This document shows, piece after piece, positions 45,462 to 54,531 of a stretch of DNA of 64,000 nucleotides. Positions within the stretch are counted from its first letter, which is position 1. Each line of letters starts with the position of its first letter. The translations under genes and the position numbers were made by a program. Below the pieces are notes generated by a model, which was not told where the DNA came from, made no database searches, and was given only the letters and a program-made list of their open reading frames with translations. Source of the DNA: Corynebacterium jeikeium (GTDB lineage: Bacteria; Actinomycetota; Actinomycetes; Mycobacteriales; Mycobacteriaceae); the NCBI GenBank assembly GCA_003955985.1, contig CP033784.1, positions 2,418,001 to 2,482,000 on the forward strand, read 5' to 3'.

Positions 45462-45797
45462 ATGCCCAAACGTCCACAGACACAACTGAAGAAAGGGGTA
45501 CTTGAGCTCGCCATTCTCAAGCTGATTTCTCGCGAAGAGCTCTATGGCGCGGCACTCGTCGCAAAGCTCAACGCCTACCCCCACCTCAGCGCGCCCGCGG
45601 GAACCGTCTACCCCCTACTCTCGCGGCTGACCACCAACGGCTTGATTAGCAATCGCTGGGAGGAATCCCCCAAAGGGCCGCCGCGCAAGTACTACTCACT
45701 GACAGCCAAAGGAAAGCAAACACTCACGCAACTGCATCAGGACTTCATCGACCTATCCGCCGACATGACCGCACTATTTTCCGAGGAGCCCCAATGA
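45462..45797 (+). CDS. PadR-family transcriptional regulator
   Basis: A 111-residue winged-helix protein typical of the short PadR subfamily: KKGVLELAILKLISREELYG, then AGTVYPLLSRLTTNGLISNR and GPPRKYYSLTAKGKQTL. The start at ATG 45462 gives the family's usual N-terminus and follows GGAAAGAAAG. It overlaps the next gene by 4 bases (ATGA), so regulator and membrane protein are made together. Target is probably its own operon through the inverted repeat upstream. Inducer unknown. Confidence 0.9.
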   Translation: MPKRPQTQLKKGVLELAILKLISREELYGAALVAKLNAYPHLSAPAGTVYPLLSRLTTNGLISNRWEESPKGPPRKYYSLTAKGKQTLTQLHQDFIDLSADMTALFSEEPQ

Positions 45798-46636
45798 ACA
45801 CCTACCTCACTGCCATTGACCACAAACTGCGCGAAATCGGCATATCGCACGCACAACGCAAGGCGATCATCGCCGAGCAGGAGAGTCTTCTGCAAGAGCT
45901 TAACGACGTCCACGCGGACCTGACCGAAGAGCTGGGAACGGCGACCGACTACGCAAATTGCGTAGCCGAACAAGTTGGCGAACCAAACACCTTGCGCAGG
46001 TACCTCTCCAAACCGCTTCGGGTATTTACCAAAAGCGGTCGCGCTTCCCTGTGGAACATGGACGACCCGCGGATCCTCCAACCTCACCTGTTGGGTTTTG
46101 GCTGGTCTATCAACTGGGCCGCAGTAGCGACCAAGCTGGGGATTGTCCGACCGGACGATATTGACGGTGAGGTTATCTCTGAAATTCCAGCTCGCACACT
46201 GCAGGCGACCGCTCTTCTCCCCGCGGCCGTGACGGTTGCGCACGGAGTCGCACTGGCTATGTCCTGGAAGCAGTTGCCTGCAGAAGTCCACACCAAATGG
46301 AAGCTAAACGGCGAGGCAGTTCAGAAGACAGCACCGAAGGAAACTCTGCTTCTTCCCTTCGTGGTTTCTACGGTCGGAGCTGGATTTTCAGCTGCTTCGC
46401 TGCTCAAGGCAGATGACCGTGAAGACGCGCTGCGCGTTGCGTCCCTAGGCGCGCTCGCAAGCACAATTGCGCCATCTCAGCTGATCGGCATTCTCACGGA
46501 AGAAAACTCCAAGCTCAATCCAGCATTTGTGCGAGCTGGCGTTGCCCTCACTTCGGCCGTGGCTTCGTCTGCCTGCCTCGTCCTGCCCCTCCGAGCTGGG
46601 CTGAAGGCTGCGTGGAAGAAAGCTGGAGCAGCTTAA
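45794..46636 (+). CDS. PadR-associated membrane protein with HAAS-like N-terminus
   Basis: A 280-residue protein. The N-terminal 70 residues form a charged helical module (RKAIIAEQESLLQELNDVHA, GTATDYANCVAEQVGEP) like the HAAS/DUF1700 signalling domain that partners PadR proteins. After a linker come about five membrane segments, and one loop (SWKQLPAEVHTKWKLNGEAV) resembles the DUF1648 motif. Together with PadR it is likely a sensor pair for membrane or cell-wall stress. Exact role unknown. Overlap of 4 bases with padR. Confidence 0.75.
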   Translation: MNTYLTAIDHKLREIGISHAQRKAIIAEQESLLQELNDVHADLTEELGTATDYANCVAEQVGEPNTLRRYLSKPLRVFTKSGRASLWNMDDPRILQPHLLGFGWSINWAAVATKLGIVRPDDIDGEVISEIPARTLQATALLPAAVTVAHGVALAMSWKQLPAEVHTKWKLNGEAVQKTAPKETLLLPFVVSTVGAGFSAASLLKADDREDALRVASLGALASTIAPSQLIGILTEENSKLNPAFVRAGVALTSAVASSACLVLPLRAGLKAAWKKAGAA

Positions 46637-46970
46637 ATCACGGTGCAGGATACATCAGCAGGTGAAAGACACATCAGCAAAATTGCTGTAATCCCGAATG
46701 TTGTACACAACCTCTACCACCTCGAGTGAGGCTATCCCCCTGGTTCAGTTGTGTTTTCGGTTGTGTTTCTACTCTCAACCTTCCTGGTGTTTTTACCTTC
46801 TCAATCCCCCAATTAATTTTTTAGCGCAGCTAAACAAGTCACGCCTGAAAAAAGCCACTTCACGACACAGGCGTCACCTCATGCCAGCTGTGGAGGTGGC
46901 ATGAGGTGACATAGGTGTCGTGAAGTCGCGGATGAACTGGGGCGGGGCCGCACCTGCTTAACCGGCTCGC
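46637..46970. other. Intergenic region between HAAS gene and serS
   Basis: A 334-bp gene-free region holding copy 2 of the palindromic repeat and the first part of the 13-bp tandem triplication at the serS 3' end. The remainder is A+T-rich and shows nothing I can name. Confidence 0.6.
46856..46927 (-). repeat. 68-bp palindromic element, copy 2 (opposite orientation)
   Basis: Arms 46858-46885 and 46898-46925 pair except for four central bases, with a 12-base loop. The T-run belonging to the element lies on the minus strand (AAAAAAG at 46848-46854 on plus), so it points the same way as serS and may act as its terminator. Copy 1 (16709-16786) is nearly identical when reverse-complemented, including the loop (10 of 12 bases). 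Confidence 0.85.
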
Positions 46971-46994
46971 TTAACCGGCTCGCTTAACCGGCTC
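46956..46994. repeat. Three tandem copies of a 13-bp unit at the serS stop codon
   Basis: GCTTAACCGGCTC is repeated exactly three times (46956-46968, 46969-46981, 46982-46994). The serS stop lies in the middle copy. Because 13 is not a multiple of 3, each unit is read in a new frame. Confidence 0.95.
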
Positions 46995-48242
46995 GAGAAC
47001 TTCCTTGCCCATCATGAACGGGCGCAGCGCCTCCGGAATCACCACAGAACCATCGGCCTGCTGGTGGTTTTCCAGAATGGCGACCAGCCAACGCGTCGTG
47101 GCCAGCGTGCCATTTAGGGTGGCGCAGTACCGAGACTTGCCATCGGCATCGCGGTAGCGGGTCTTCAAACGACGAGCCTGGAAAGTCGTGCAGTTCGAAG
47201 TCGAGGTCAACTCGCGGTAGGTGTTCTGCGTCGGCACCCATGCCTCGGTATCGAACTTGCGGGCAGCCGATGCACCCAGGTCACCACCAGCAACATCGAT
47301 GATGCGGTACGGAACATCGACCGCGGCCAGCATCTCGCGCTCCATGTTCAGCAGCTTCTGGTGCTCTGCCTCCGCCTGCTCCGGCGGACAGTAGGAGAAC
47401 ATCTCCAGCTTGTCGAACTGGTGTACGCGCAGGATACCGCGGGTGTCCTTGCCGTAAGAGCCCGCTTCACGACGGAAACAGGAAGACCAACCAGCGTAGC
47501 GACGCGGCCCCTCCGACAGGTCAATAATCTCGTTGGAGTGGTAGCCGGCCAGCGCGACTTCCGAGGTACCGACCAGGTAGAGGTCATCTTCCTGCAGGTA
47601 GTAGATCTCATCGGAGTGCGCACCGAGGAAGCCAGTACCCGACATGGTCTCCGGACGAACCAGCACCGGCGGCACCATCAGCTGGAAGCCATTCTGAGTT
47701 GCCTTCTGAGCAGCCAGGTTCATCATGGCCAACTGCAGCATGGCACCGTAACCGGTCAGGAAGTAGAAGCGGGAACCGGAGACCTTGACGCCACGCTCCA
47801 TATCAATAAGACCCAGCGACTCACCGAGGTCCAGGTGATCTTTGGGCTCAAAGTCGAACTGTGGAATCTCACCGATTTCCTCCAGCACGACAAAGTCATC
47901 TTCGCCGCCGGCGGGCGCACCCGTAACGATGTTGCCAATCAGGTACTGCAGGCGCTCGACCTCAGCCTCGGCTTCCTTCTGCTCCGCTTCGGCTGCCTTC
48001 ACGGCGTCGGAAAGCTCCTTGGCCTTCTCCAGCATGGCCGGGCGCTCTTCCTTCGACGCCTGACCAATCTTCTTGCCGAAGCCCTTCTGCTCTGAACGCA
48101 GCGCGTCGGTGGAGGCAATAACCTCACGGCGCTTAGCGTCAGCTTCCAGCAGCTGATCGACCAATGCCGGGTCCTCACCACGGGTGCGCTGGGACTCGCG
48201 GGCTACTTCAGGGTTTTCGCGAAGAAATTTGAGATCAATCAC
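46971..48242 (-). CDS. serS: Seryl-tRNA synthetase
   Basis: Charges tRNA-Ser; class II synthetase. The 423-residue protein has the N-terminal long coiled-coil arm (about 30-100), motif 2 ([20 protein letters not shown] then [11 protein letters not shown]) and motif 3 ([20 protein letters not shown]). The GTG at 48242 is preferred because homologues begin [12 protein letters not shown] and GGGGA lies just upstream; further in-frame codons upstream look non-coding. The C-terminus [10 protein letters not shown] is generated partly by a 13-bp tandem repeat that supplies the stop codon. Confidence 0.97.
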   Translation of the reverse strand: MIDLKFLRENPEVARESQRTRGEDPALVDQLLEADAKRREVIASTDALRSEQKGFGKKIGQASKEERPAMLEKAKELSDAVKAAEAEQKEAEAEVERLQYLIGNIVTGAPAGGEDDFVVLEEIGEIPQFDFEPKDHLDLGESLGLIDMERGVKVSGSRFYFLTGYGAMLQLAMMNLAAQKATQNGFQLMVPPVLVRPETMSGTGFLGAHSDEIYYLQEDDLYLVGTSEVALAGYHSNEIIDLSEGPRRYAGWSSCFRREAGSYGKDTRGILRVHQFDKLEMFSYCPPEQAEAEHQKLLNMEREMLAAVDVPYRIIDVAGGDLGASAARKFDTEAWVPTQNTYRELTSTSNCTTFQARRLKTRYRDADGKSRYCATLNGTLATTRWLVAILENHQQADGSVVIPEALRPFMMGKEVLEPVKRAG

Positions 48243-48289
48243 GTCCCCTAGAGTACCTGGTTTACGTCGGCAAGCAGGCACAAGGCTTG

Positions 48290-48940
48290 CTAGAGTGCCG
48301 CTTCCGCTCCTGAGGCGACCAGCAGCGCGCCGAGGACGAGGAAGATCACGCCGGCGACAGTGTCAATCCACGGCCCTGCCAGCACCATTCGCTTGACGAC
48401 GGCATCCGTCGACACCACGATTGCGATAAATAGGAAGAAAGCGATTTGGGAGACGATTAGCACCAACGTACAAAGCACAAGCGTCCCCACGGATGCGCCT
48501 GCGGGAATGAACTGTGAAAGCACTGCCGCGAGGAAGAGAACAATCTTCGGGTTCGACATGTTGGTGAAAAAGCCCTGGCGGAACGTCGCCTTCGGCGACC
48601 GGAGCGCCTCGCTTCCCAGGGCTGGTGCGGCACCGGCGCGCAGTTCGCGGAGAGTATTGATGCCTGCCTTGGCCATACTGATACCCATGTAAATGAGATA
48701 ACAGCCACCGACAAGCTGGATTACGCCCATCAGCAAAGGATTGGCGGTGATGACAGCTGCGAACCCAAAAACTGTGAGGGTCATCCAGATAGTGGCGCCA
48801 GTACTGATACCCGCAACCGCTGCGATCGCGTGCTTTCGGGATTTGGTGGCAAGGCGCAGGATTAAGAAGACGTCAGGCCCTGGTGAGGCCATACCAATAA
48901 TGTGGACGCCCAGCAGGCTGAGTAGTGCAGTCCAGGTCAA
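48290..48940 (-). CDS. LysE-family amino-acid/metabolite exporter
   Basis: A 216-residue membrane protein with six helices and the LysE/RhtB pattern: [20 protein letters not shown] followed by [17 protein letters not shown], and [20 protein letters not shown]. Start chosen at TTG 48940, with GAGGA 8 bases upstream, giving the usual family length; the frame is open 21 codons further. It lies 47 bases upstream of serS, same strand. Substrate unknown. Confidence 0.83.
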   Translation of the reverse strand: MTWTALLSLLGVHIIGMASPGPDVFLILRLATKSRKHAIAAVAGISTGATIWMTLTVFGFAAVITANPLLMGVIQLVGGCYLIYMGISMAKAGINTLRELRAGAAPALGSEALRSPKATFRQGFFTNMSNPKIVLFLAAVLSQFIPAGASVGTLVLCTLVLIVSQIAFFLFIAIVVSTDAVVKRMVLAGPWIDTVAGVIFLVLGALLVASGAEAAL

Positions 48941-49074
48941 GACTCGTGTCCTCGGGTAGCGAACAAATACCGGACTATTGTAGTGCCTGAAGTTATTGAG
49001 CAAACTCGGACCGCAAACTCGGACAGAGCGTTACCTTGTCCACAGGCTCATTGGCGGTGCACAATGGGGTCACT

Positions 49075-50328
49075 ATGGCTGATGACAATATGAACCAGGA
49101 TCGCGAGCACGCTGCCGCCACAGACACTGACTCCGGTGCAGGTACTGGCGCAGATGCCAGCGCTGGTGCATCCTCCGCAGCCGGCAACGATGCCAACGCT
49201 TCGAATAACTCCCGTGGAAGCTGGGGAATGCGCGCTTTGTCGACGGCAATGCTGGTTGGCGCCGCGGGAATGGCATTCGCGCTGCAAGCGGGAGTCATCG
49301 AGCCACCGAGTGGGCCACTTGGGGGCAAGGGTTCGTCGGCAAGCGCGTCATCGTCGACAACGACGACCATCGTCGACAAGGAGACGACGGCGTTCACCAG
49401 CGCAACCGCGGGCAACTGTCTGGACTGGAATCTGGCAGAAGATTTGAATGTTTCTGACTTCCGCGTCGTGCCCTGTGAGCAGCCGCACGCTTATGAGGTC
49501 GCCAAGAAACTGAATCTCGCCGATTACGAGGAACATCCGGGGCAATACGCCAAAACTGCCAACTACCCGACAGCGGACAATTTGGTGGCTCTGCAAAATG
49601 GCGTGTGTCGCAACACTGTGACTGAATACCTGGGCGGCCAGTACGATCCAGACGGTCGATTTATCACGGCGCCGATCATTCCTTCACCTAGCCAGTGGGA
49701 AAAGGGTGACCGAACCTTCCTGTGCGGTATCCAGGTCGTCGATGAAGACGGCAACACGGCGCACATGTCCGGTCCTGCGGCCGGGCAGGACCAGTCCCGC
49801 GTGTTCGAGGGCGGCCGCTGCGTGACATTGGACGAAAACGGCGCCATCCGCCAGGTGCCGTGCGTGGAAGATCATCTGATGGAGTCGACGGGAGTTGTCA
49901 ATCTCCGCGACCATTTCGGTGACAACGTCCCCACTGACCAGGAGCAAAATGATGTGCTCGCGGAACAGTGTGTGACTCTCGCGCAGAATTACCTCGGCGG
50001 TGACGACCCGCTGTATAACTCCACGCTGCTGCCATTTTGGACATCACTGTCGCAGGAGTCGCTCAATGCCGGCTCGCGCAGTGTGAACTGCTGGTTGATT
50101 AAGGACAATGGCCAGGGCGGGTTCTCCACTCTCAACGGCCACGCTAACGAGTCCTTCACTATCGACGGCCAGCCGCCCGTAGCTCCGCCACCGCGCAATC
50201 CGCTGCGGGAGGAGCAGGGTGACGCTGGCGCTGGCGCTGGCACAGGTGACGTCGGTGAGGTCGGTGCCGACGGTACTGGCGCAGGAGCAGGCGCTGCGGA
50301 TAACGCAGTCGCTCCCGCCGGACAATAG
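49075..50328 (+). CDS. Septum-formation family membrane-anchored protein
   Basis: A 417-residue protein: acidic Ala-rich cytoplasmic N-terminus (about 1-50), one membrane helix (MRALSTAMLVGAAGMAFALQ), then an extracellular part with repeated Cys-containing segments such as CLDWNLAEDLNVSDFRVVPC and EGGRCVTLDENGAIRQVPC. This fits the actinobacterial 'septum formation' (PF13845-like) domain, found twice here. The tail is a Gly/Ala/Asp/Thr repeat. Function in division is by family name only. The DUF6262-like metallopeptidase gene follows 47 bases later. Confidence 0.78.
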   Translation: MADDNMNQDREHAAATDTDSGAGTGADASAGASSAAGNDANASNNSRGSWGMRALSTAMLVGAAGMAFALQAGVIEPPSGPLGGKGSSASASSSTTTTIVDKETTAFTSATAGNCLDWNLAEDLNVSDFRVVPCEQPHAYEVAKKLNLADYEEHPGQYAKTANYPTADNLVALQNGVCRNTVTEYLGGQYDPDGRFITAPIIPSPSQWEKGDRTFLCGIQVVDEDGNTAHMSGPAAGQDQSRVFEGGRCVTLDENGAIRQVPCVEDHLMESTGVVNLRDHFGDNVPTDQEQNDVLAEQCVTLAQNYLGGDDPLYNSTLLPFWTSLSQESLNAGSRSVNCWLIKDNGQGGFSTLNGHANESFTIDGQPPVAPPPRNPLREEQGDAGAGAGTGDVGEVGADGTGAGAGAADNAVAPAGQ

Positions 50329-50375
50329 AACAATCGGCCAGTAAAACAAGAGGACATTGCGAGGCAGCACCATAA

Positions 50376-50720
50376 ATGGTTGACGTTAGCCCGGAGCGGT
50401 TCGATGCACTTGTCGATGAGGCCATCGACCGCATCCCCACGCAGTTTCTCGACCAGCTCGATCAGGTCATCATCCAGGTCCACCCGTATAACCTCGACGA
50501 ACCCACACTGCTGGGCCTCTACGAGGGCATACCTCTGACCGAGCGTTCTAACAACCACTGGGGTCCGCCTGACCAAATCAGCCTGTATCGCGACATGCTC
50601 TGCCGCATCAGCCGCACCGAAGAGGAGCTGGTGGAGCAGATTCGGGTCACTCTCCTGCATGAGATCGGGCATTATTTCGGCCTCGAGGAGGAGGATCTGG
50701 ACCGACTCGGCTACGGATAA
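50376..50720 (+). CDS. Small zincin-like metallopeptidase (PF06262 family)
   Basis: A 114-residue protein with the zinc motif LLHEIGHYFGLEEEDLDRLG at its end (HExxH plus downstream acidic residues), and the family's N-terminal FDALVDEAIDRIPTQFLDQL. These minimal zincins (TTHA0227-like) are common in actinobacteria; substrate unknown. No signal peptide. It probably belongs to one operon with the septum-formation gene upstream. Confidence 0.88.
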   Translation: MVDVSPERFDALVDEAIDRIPTQFLDQLDQVIIQVHPYNLDEPTLLGLYEGIPLTERSNNHWGPPDQISLYRDMLCRISRTEEELVEQIRVTLLHEIGHYFGLEEEDLDRLGYG

Positions 50721-50798
50721 GTTTGTCCCGCCGTGCACGGTCTCGTCCCTCTCGCGATGCTGTCCCCTCCCCTCTTCTTCCCTGTAGCCTTAATAACC

Positions 50799-51344
50799 AT
50801 GAGCGACAACTCGAGCGAGAAGCCAGAAATCAGGGTCGGCGACAGGGAGCGCAACGCTGCCATGGAGCGTCTCGGCAATCATTTCGCTGATGGCTACTTG
50901 GATGTCGATGAGTTCTCCAAACGCGCCGAAAGTGCTGCTTCCGCTAAAACTCGGGCAGAACTGCAAACTCTCTTCGCGGACCTGCCCGCTGAGGTCTCCC
51001 CCGAGAGTTCACAGGGCACCCCGGCTAATCCGCAGCATCAAAGTGTCGATCAAGAGCTGCAAAACCTGATGAAAAAGGGCCGCCAGCTCAACATTGTTGA
51101 TTCTGCTGCAGGCGTTATCGTATGTGTCACTATCGTTCTGATGTTTTTCACCAATATCGATAACGCGTGGCTCGGCTTCATCGTCGCTGCGGCCGTTGCC
51201 CTTATCGGGCGCGCCGCCTTGAACATCAATGATGACGAAGAAGAGCTCCTCAACGAAATCAACGAAGAGGAATCCAAGCGTCGCACGGAACGCCTACGCC
51301 TGGCAGCGCAGAAGCGCCGCGAGATTCAGGAAGGCCAGCAGTAA
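50799..51344 (+). CDS. DUF1707 SHOCT-like protein with two membrane helices
   Basis: A 181-residue protein. The N-terminal DUF1707 module (EIRVGDRERNAAMERLGNHF, ADGYLDVDEFSKRAESAASA) is followed by a hydrophilic linker, two hydrophobic segments (IVDSAAGVIVCVTIVLMFFT and WLGFIVAAAVALIGRAAL) and a highly charged coiled tail. Start at ATG 50799; TAGCCT lies 8 bases before it and there is no Shine-Dalgarno site. Function unknown, common in actinobacteria as a membrane-associated accessory protein. Confidence 0.82.
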   Translation: MSDNSSEKPEIRVGDRERNAAMERLGNHFADGYLDVDEFSKRAESAASAKTRAELQTLFADLPAEVSPESSQGTPANPQHQSVDQELQNLMKKGRQLNIVDSAAGVIVCVTIVLMFFTNIDNAWLGFIVAAAVALIGRAALNINDDEEELLNEINEEESKRRTERLRLAAQKRREIQEGQQ

Positions 51345-51378
51345 CGGTCAGCAGTAACGGTCGCCGTTTCGCTCCCTT

Positions 51379-52170
51379 CTAGGGCAACTCGCTGTCGCCC
51401 CAGCGACGCACATCCCACGCGCGCGGTTCAATGCCAGCACGCTTGCCGACGGCCGCTGCGTTCGGAACCAGCTCAATTCGCTCGGTATTGGCAATGCGGT
51501 GTCGCAGTGCGTATTCCGGATCCACCCCGGTCAGATACTGCCCAATCAGACGAATAGCCGCGCCGTGGCTGACAATGACGACATCCTTGCTGCTGCCCTC
51601 CCTGGACTCCTTGGATTCACCACCTGTCGCTCCTGCCTGCTCCAGCAGCTGCTGTAGCGTCGGCAGGTATCGGTTCAGCACGTCAGCACCGGATTCACCG
51701 CCGGGAAGACGATACTCCAGCTCCCCATTGAGCCACTGGTAGAAGGCGCGCATGTACTCCATGTGCGCATCGCGATCATTGCGCCCCTCAAGGTCGCCGG
51801 CCTGAATCTCGTGGAGACCACCCTCATGGCGGATGCGAACGGAAGTCTCTCCCAGGCGGTGCAGACTCGCGACCGCGCCTGCACCAGTTTGGCGTGCACG
51901 CAGGGCATGGGATGTGACGATGTCACCGATTCTGTGGACGTCGGGAAGCAAAAGACGTCCCAGACTGCGCGCCTGCCTCACACCGAGGTCGGTGAGCGGT
52001 GCGCCCGGCAATGCGGTATCCAGGCGGCGGTTGATGTTGCCGGTGGTCTGCCCGTGGCGGATGAAAATGATGCGCTGGGAATCAACCGGCATGACAGATT
52101 CAGGGCGGTCTGGGCGGTCATCGAGGAAAGGCAGCTGTCCAACTGGATTTTCGGGCGCGGCGGGTGTCAT
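51379..52170 (-). CDS. Histidine phosphatase (phosphoglycerate mutase-like)
   Basis: A 263-residue cytosolic protein with the catalytic RHG motif FIRHGQTTGNINRRLDTALP and a second histidine in VVIVSHGAAIRLIGQYLTG. This is the broad-specificity branch, probably a small-molecule phosphatase rather than a glycolytic mutase. AAGGACGAAGG precedes the ATG at 52170, and the stop of pheA is only 3 bases away, so both are translated from one message. The first 26 residues (Pro-rich) are not typical; an internal start at 52092 is possible. Confidence 0.85.
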   Translation of the reverse strand: MTPAAPENPVGQLPFLDDRPDRPESVMPVDSQRIIFIRHGQTTGNINRRLDTALPGAPLTDLGVRQARSLGRLLLPDVHRIGDIVTSHALRARQTGAGAVASLHRLGETSVRIRHEGGLHEIQAGDLEGRNDRDAHMEYMRAFYQWLNGELEYRLPGGESGADVLNRYLPTLQQLLEQAGATGGESKESREGSSKDVVIVSHGAAIRLIGQYLTGVDPEYALRHRIANTERIELVPNAAAVGKRAGIEPRAWDVRRWGDSELP

Positions 52171-52173
52171 GTT

Positions 52174-53109
52174 TTACCTTCGTCCTTCCTTGAGCGCGTC
52201 GACCCATTCAATTGACTGGGAGATATCCGGCGGCGGGGTCATAATGCTGCGGCGACCGCCCTCAGCGACCGGCCAAGATCCCAGATACCGCAGGTCTTCG
52301 GCGTATTCGTGCAGTGCCGCGAGAGCCGCCGCAACCTGTGCATCATCAACGTGGCCGTTGCAGTCAATGTAGAAGCGGTAGAGGCCGAAGAGCTCTCGTG
52401 TCGGCCGCGACTCGATGCGGGTGAGGTTGACCTGTCGCACTGCGAACTCATTCATGGCGCGCATCAGTGTGCCGGGCTGGTTCGGCAGCGTGAAGGAGAC
52501 CGAGGTCCGGTCGGCACCGGTGCGCGGCGTCGGCACACCAGGGCGCCCCACCAGCAGGAAACGGGTTCGGGCACCGCGCACGTCGGCGACCTCAGTGGCC
52601 AGCGCCTCAAGTCCGAGCAGCTCACCCGCGCGGGCCGGGGCAGCGCAAGCGTCGTGGGTACCCTCGGCGACCTGGTGAGCCGCCGCCGCATTGGAGCTGG
52701 CCTGATGAACTTCCACGCCCGGAAGGTTGGCATCCACCCACTGTTTGACCTGCGGATACGCCACAGGATGTGTCGTAAAAGTACGCACCTGTTCCGCCGT
52801 CGTACCGGGACGGACCAGGATAGAGAAGACCACCCCGACCTCGGTTTCACGGAAAACCTGCAGCTCCGGCCCAGCAGCGAGGGCATCAAAAGTTGGTGTG
52901 ACGGGACCGTCCACGCTGCTTTCGATAGCCACGCAGGCAAAGTCCGCTTCCCCTCGGCGCACGGCTCCAAGCGCGGCCGCGGGACTATCCACCGGCACCG
53001 CATTGACCGCGGATTCCCCTGCCGGATCAATCTCGCCAGCACGCGCCATGTCCCACAGCGCCTGCTCGGTGAATGTGCCCGCAGGACCCAAATAAGTAAC
53101 CGTCGTCAT
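52174..53109 (-). CDS. pheA: Prephenate dehydratase
   Basis: Converts prephenate to phenylpyruvate in phenylalanine synthesis. The 311-residue protein has TYLGPAGTFTEQALWDMARA at the N-terminus, the catalytic GARTRFLLVGR (the TRF motif), and a C-terminal ACT domain (LPNQPGTLMRAMNEFAVRQV, then LTRIESRPTR) for phenylalanine feedback inhibition. No fused chorismate mutase, as usual in corynebacteria. It is followed by the phosphoglycerate-mutase-like gene and is divergent from an amidase gene, as in C. glutamicum from memory. Confidence 0.96.
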   Translation of the reverse strand: MTTVTYLGPAGTFTEQALWDMARAGEIDPAGESAVNAVPVDSPAAALGAVRRGEADFACVAIESSVDGPVTPTFDALAAGPELQVFRETEVGVVFSILVRPGTTAEQVRTFTTHPVAYPQVKQWVDANLPGVEVHQASSNAAAAHQVAEGTHDACAAPARAGELLGLEALATEVADVRGARTRFLLVGRPGVPTPRTGADRTSVSFTLPNQPGTLMRAMNEFAVRQVNLTRIESRPTRELFGLYRFYIDCNGHVDDAQVAAALAALHEYAEDLRYLGSWPVAEGGRRSIMTPPPDISQSIEWVDALKEGRR

Positions 53110-53142
53110 AAGCTCAGATTAGAGGGCTTCTACACTTATTGC

Positions 53143-54531
53143 ATGACCTTTTCTTCCGAGATGCCCGCCCGCGCCCTCACTGAAGCCGTGCGCAGTGGCG
53201 CAATCTCGGTATCGGAGATCGTTTCGGAATTCGCCACGCTTGCCGACGACGCCGCGACCAATCCCGCCCGTTTCGGTATTGCCACGTCCTTGGCCGAGCA
53301 CGCTGTCGACCGCGCGCGCAGCCTCACTGCCGAATCCGAACCCGCCCGGCGCGCTAGCCACGGACTCCCGCGTGACCTCCTAGGTCTGCCAGTGGCAATC
53401 AAGGACCTATTCACCATCGCTGGTGTCGAATGCACGATGGGCTCGACCAACTTGGCTTTCACCGCCACCGAAACCTCGGAACCCGTGGCGAAACTGCTGG
53501 CTCGCGGCGCGGTCCTCACGGCGACAACGCACACCTCCGAGGTCGGGATGACGGCCTACACCGAGCCGATTGGCTACCCGGCCCCAGAAAACCCCTACTT
53601 CGCCACGCCCAATCAGCTGTCCAATCAGCCGGATACCACGCCACGCACTCCCGGCGGTTCCTCGGGCGGCAGCGCGGTGGCTGTCGCAACTGGTGTCGTT
53701 CCCGCAGCTCTGGGCTCTGACGGCGGCGGTTCTATCCGTGTGCCCGCCGCCTGCTGTGGCCTCGTTGGGTTGAAGCCAGCACACGATATTGCGGGTGGAA
53801 ATCTCTCCACGCCCGCCTTCCTCACTCGCACAGTCGATGACGCAGCGCTACTGGCCGGGGTGCCACTTTCCTCAACCCCGCATGTTTTCCGACGTTTCCA
53901 GCGTCCCCTTCGCATCGGTGTCACTGTCAGCCCTTTTCATGCTGAGGTGGACGTCGATAAGCGCTGGGCAAACGGTGCGTGGGCGGCGGCTGACCGTCTT
54001 GCCGACGCCGGGTACGACGTGGTGGAAGTGCCCAGCCCCTACGATCCGGCAGGTCCGGACGTGTTCGAGATTTTTCGACGGACCATCACGCGAATGGCCA
54101 CGAAATTGCCGCGCGCGGACTACTCCGAGATTGTGCAGTGGATTCGAGCCTGTGGCCAGGAGATTTCCGCAGCGGAGGCGACGGCGACACATCAGCAGCG
54201 GATGGCTCTGCCCGGCGCGATTCGGTCGCGTTGGGAAGTCGATGCGGTGATTACGCCAACGCTGGCGTTTGATCCGCCGCGTATTGGGCATTTCTCTGCG
54301 TTGGCGCCGTCGGAGGACTTTGACGAGCAAACCCGGTGGACACCGTGGTTGTCGCTGTGGAATCTGACTGGGTGGGCGAGTGTGTCGGTGCCGATTGCTG
54401 TGCCGGGTACGAGCGGTGCCAGCGCCAGCACAGTGCACCCCGCCACCAGCGTCAATATCGGTGCGGTGCGCTGCGGCGAGGCAGAGCTACTGGAGATGGC
54501 TAGCGTGCTGGAGGCTGCTAACGCCAACTAG
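53143..54531 (+). CDS. Amidase signature (AS) family hydrolase
   Basis: A 462-residue Ser-Ser-Lys amidase. The catalytic lysine is in GLPVAIKDLFTIAG, the serine cluster in TPGGSSGGSAVAVATG, and SDGGGSIRVPAACCGLVGLK follows. Substrate unknown; it is not GatA by context, since no gatB/gatC lie nearby. TACACT at 53131-53136 lies 6 bases before the ATG at 53143 with no Shine-Dalgarno site, so the transcript is probably leaderless. It overlaps the convergent kinase-like gene by 4 bases at their 3' ends. Confidence 0.86.
   Translation: MTFSSEMPARALTEAVRSGAISVSEIVSEFATLADDAATNPARFGIATSLAEHAVDRARSLTAESEPARRASHGLPRDLLGLPVAIKDLFTIAGVECTMGSTNLAFTATETSEPVAKLLARGAVLTATTHTSEVGMTAYTEPIGYPAPENPYFATPNQLSNQPDTTPRTPGGSSGGSAVAVATGVVPAALGSDGGGSIRVPAACCGLVGLKPAHDIAGGNLSTPAFLTRTVDDAALLAGVPLSSTPHVFRRFQRPLRIGVTVSPFHAEVDVDKRWANGAWAAADRLADAGYDVVEVPSPYDPAGPDVFEIFRRTITRMATKLPRADYSEIVQWIRACGQEISAAEATATHQQRMALPGAIRSRWEVDAVITPTLAFDPPRIGHFSALAPSEDFDEQTRWTPWLSLWNLTGWASVSVPIAVPGTSGASASTVHPATSVNIGAVRCGEAELLEMASVLEAANAN

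Noticed and set aside
52309..53142. In-frame upstream extension of the amidase gene by about 280 codons
   Set aside because: It lies antisense to pheA; the amidase family begins at about 53143, where a -10 element also sits just upstream.
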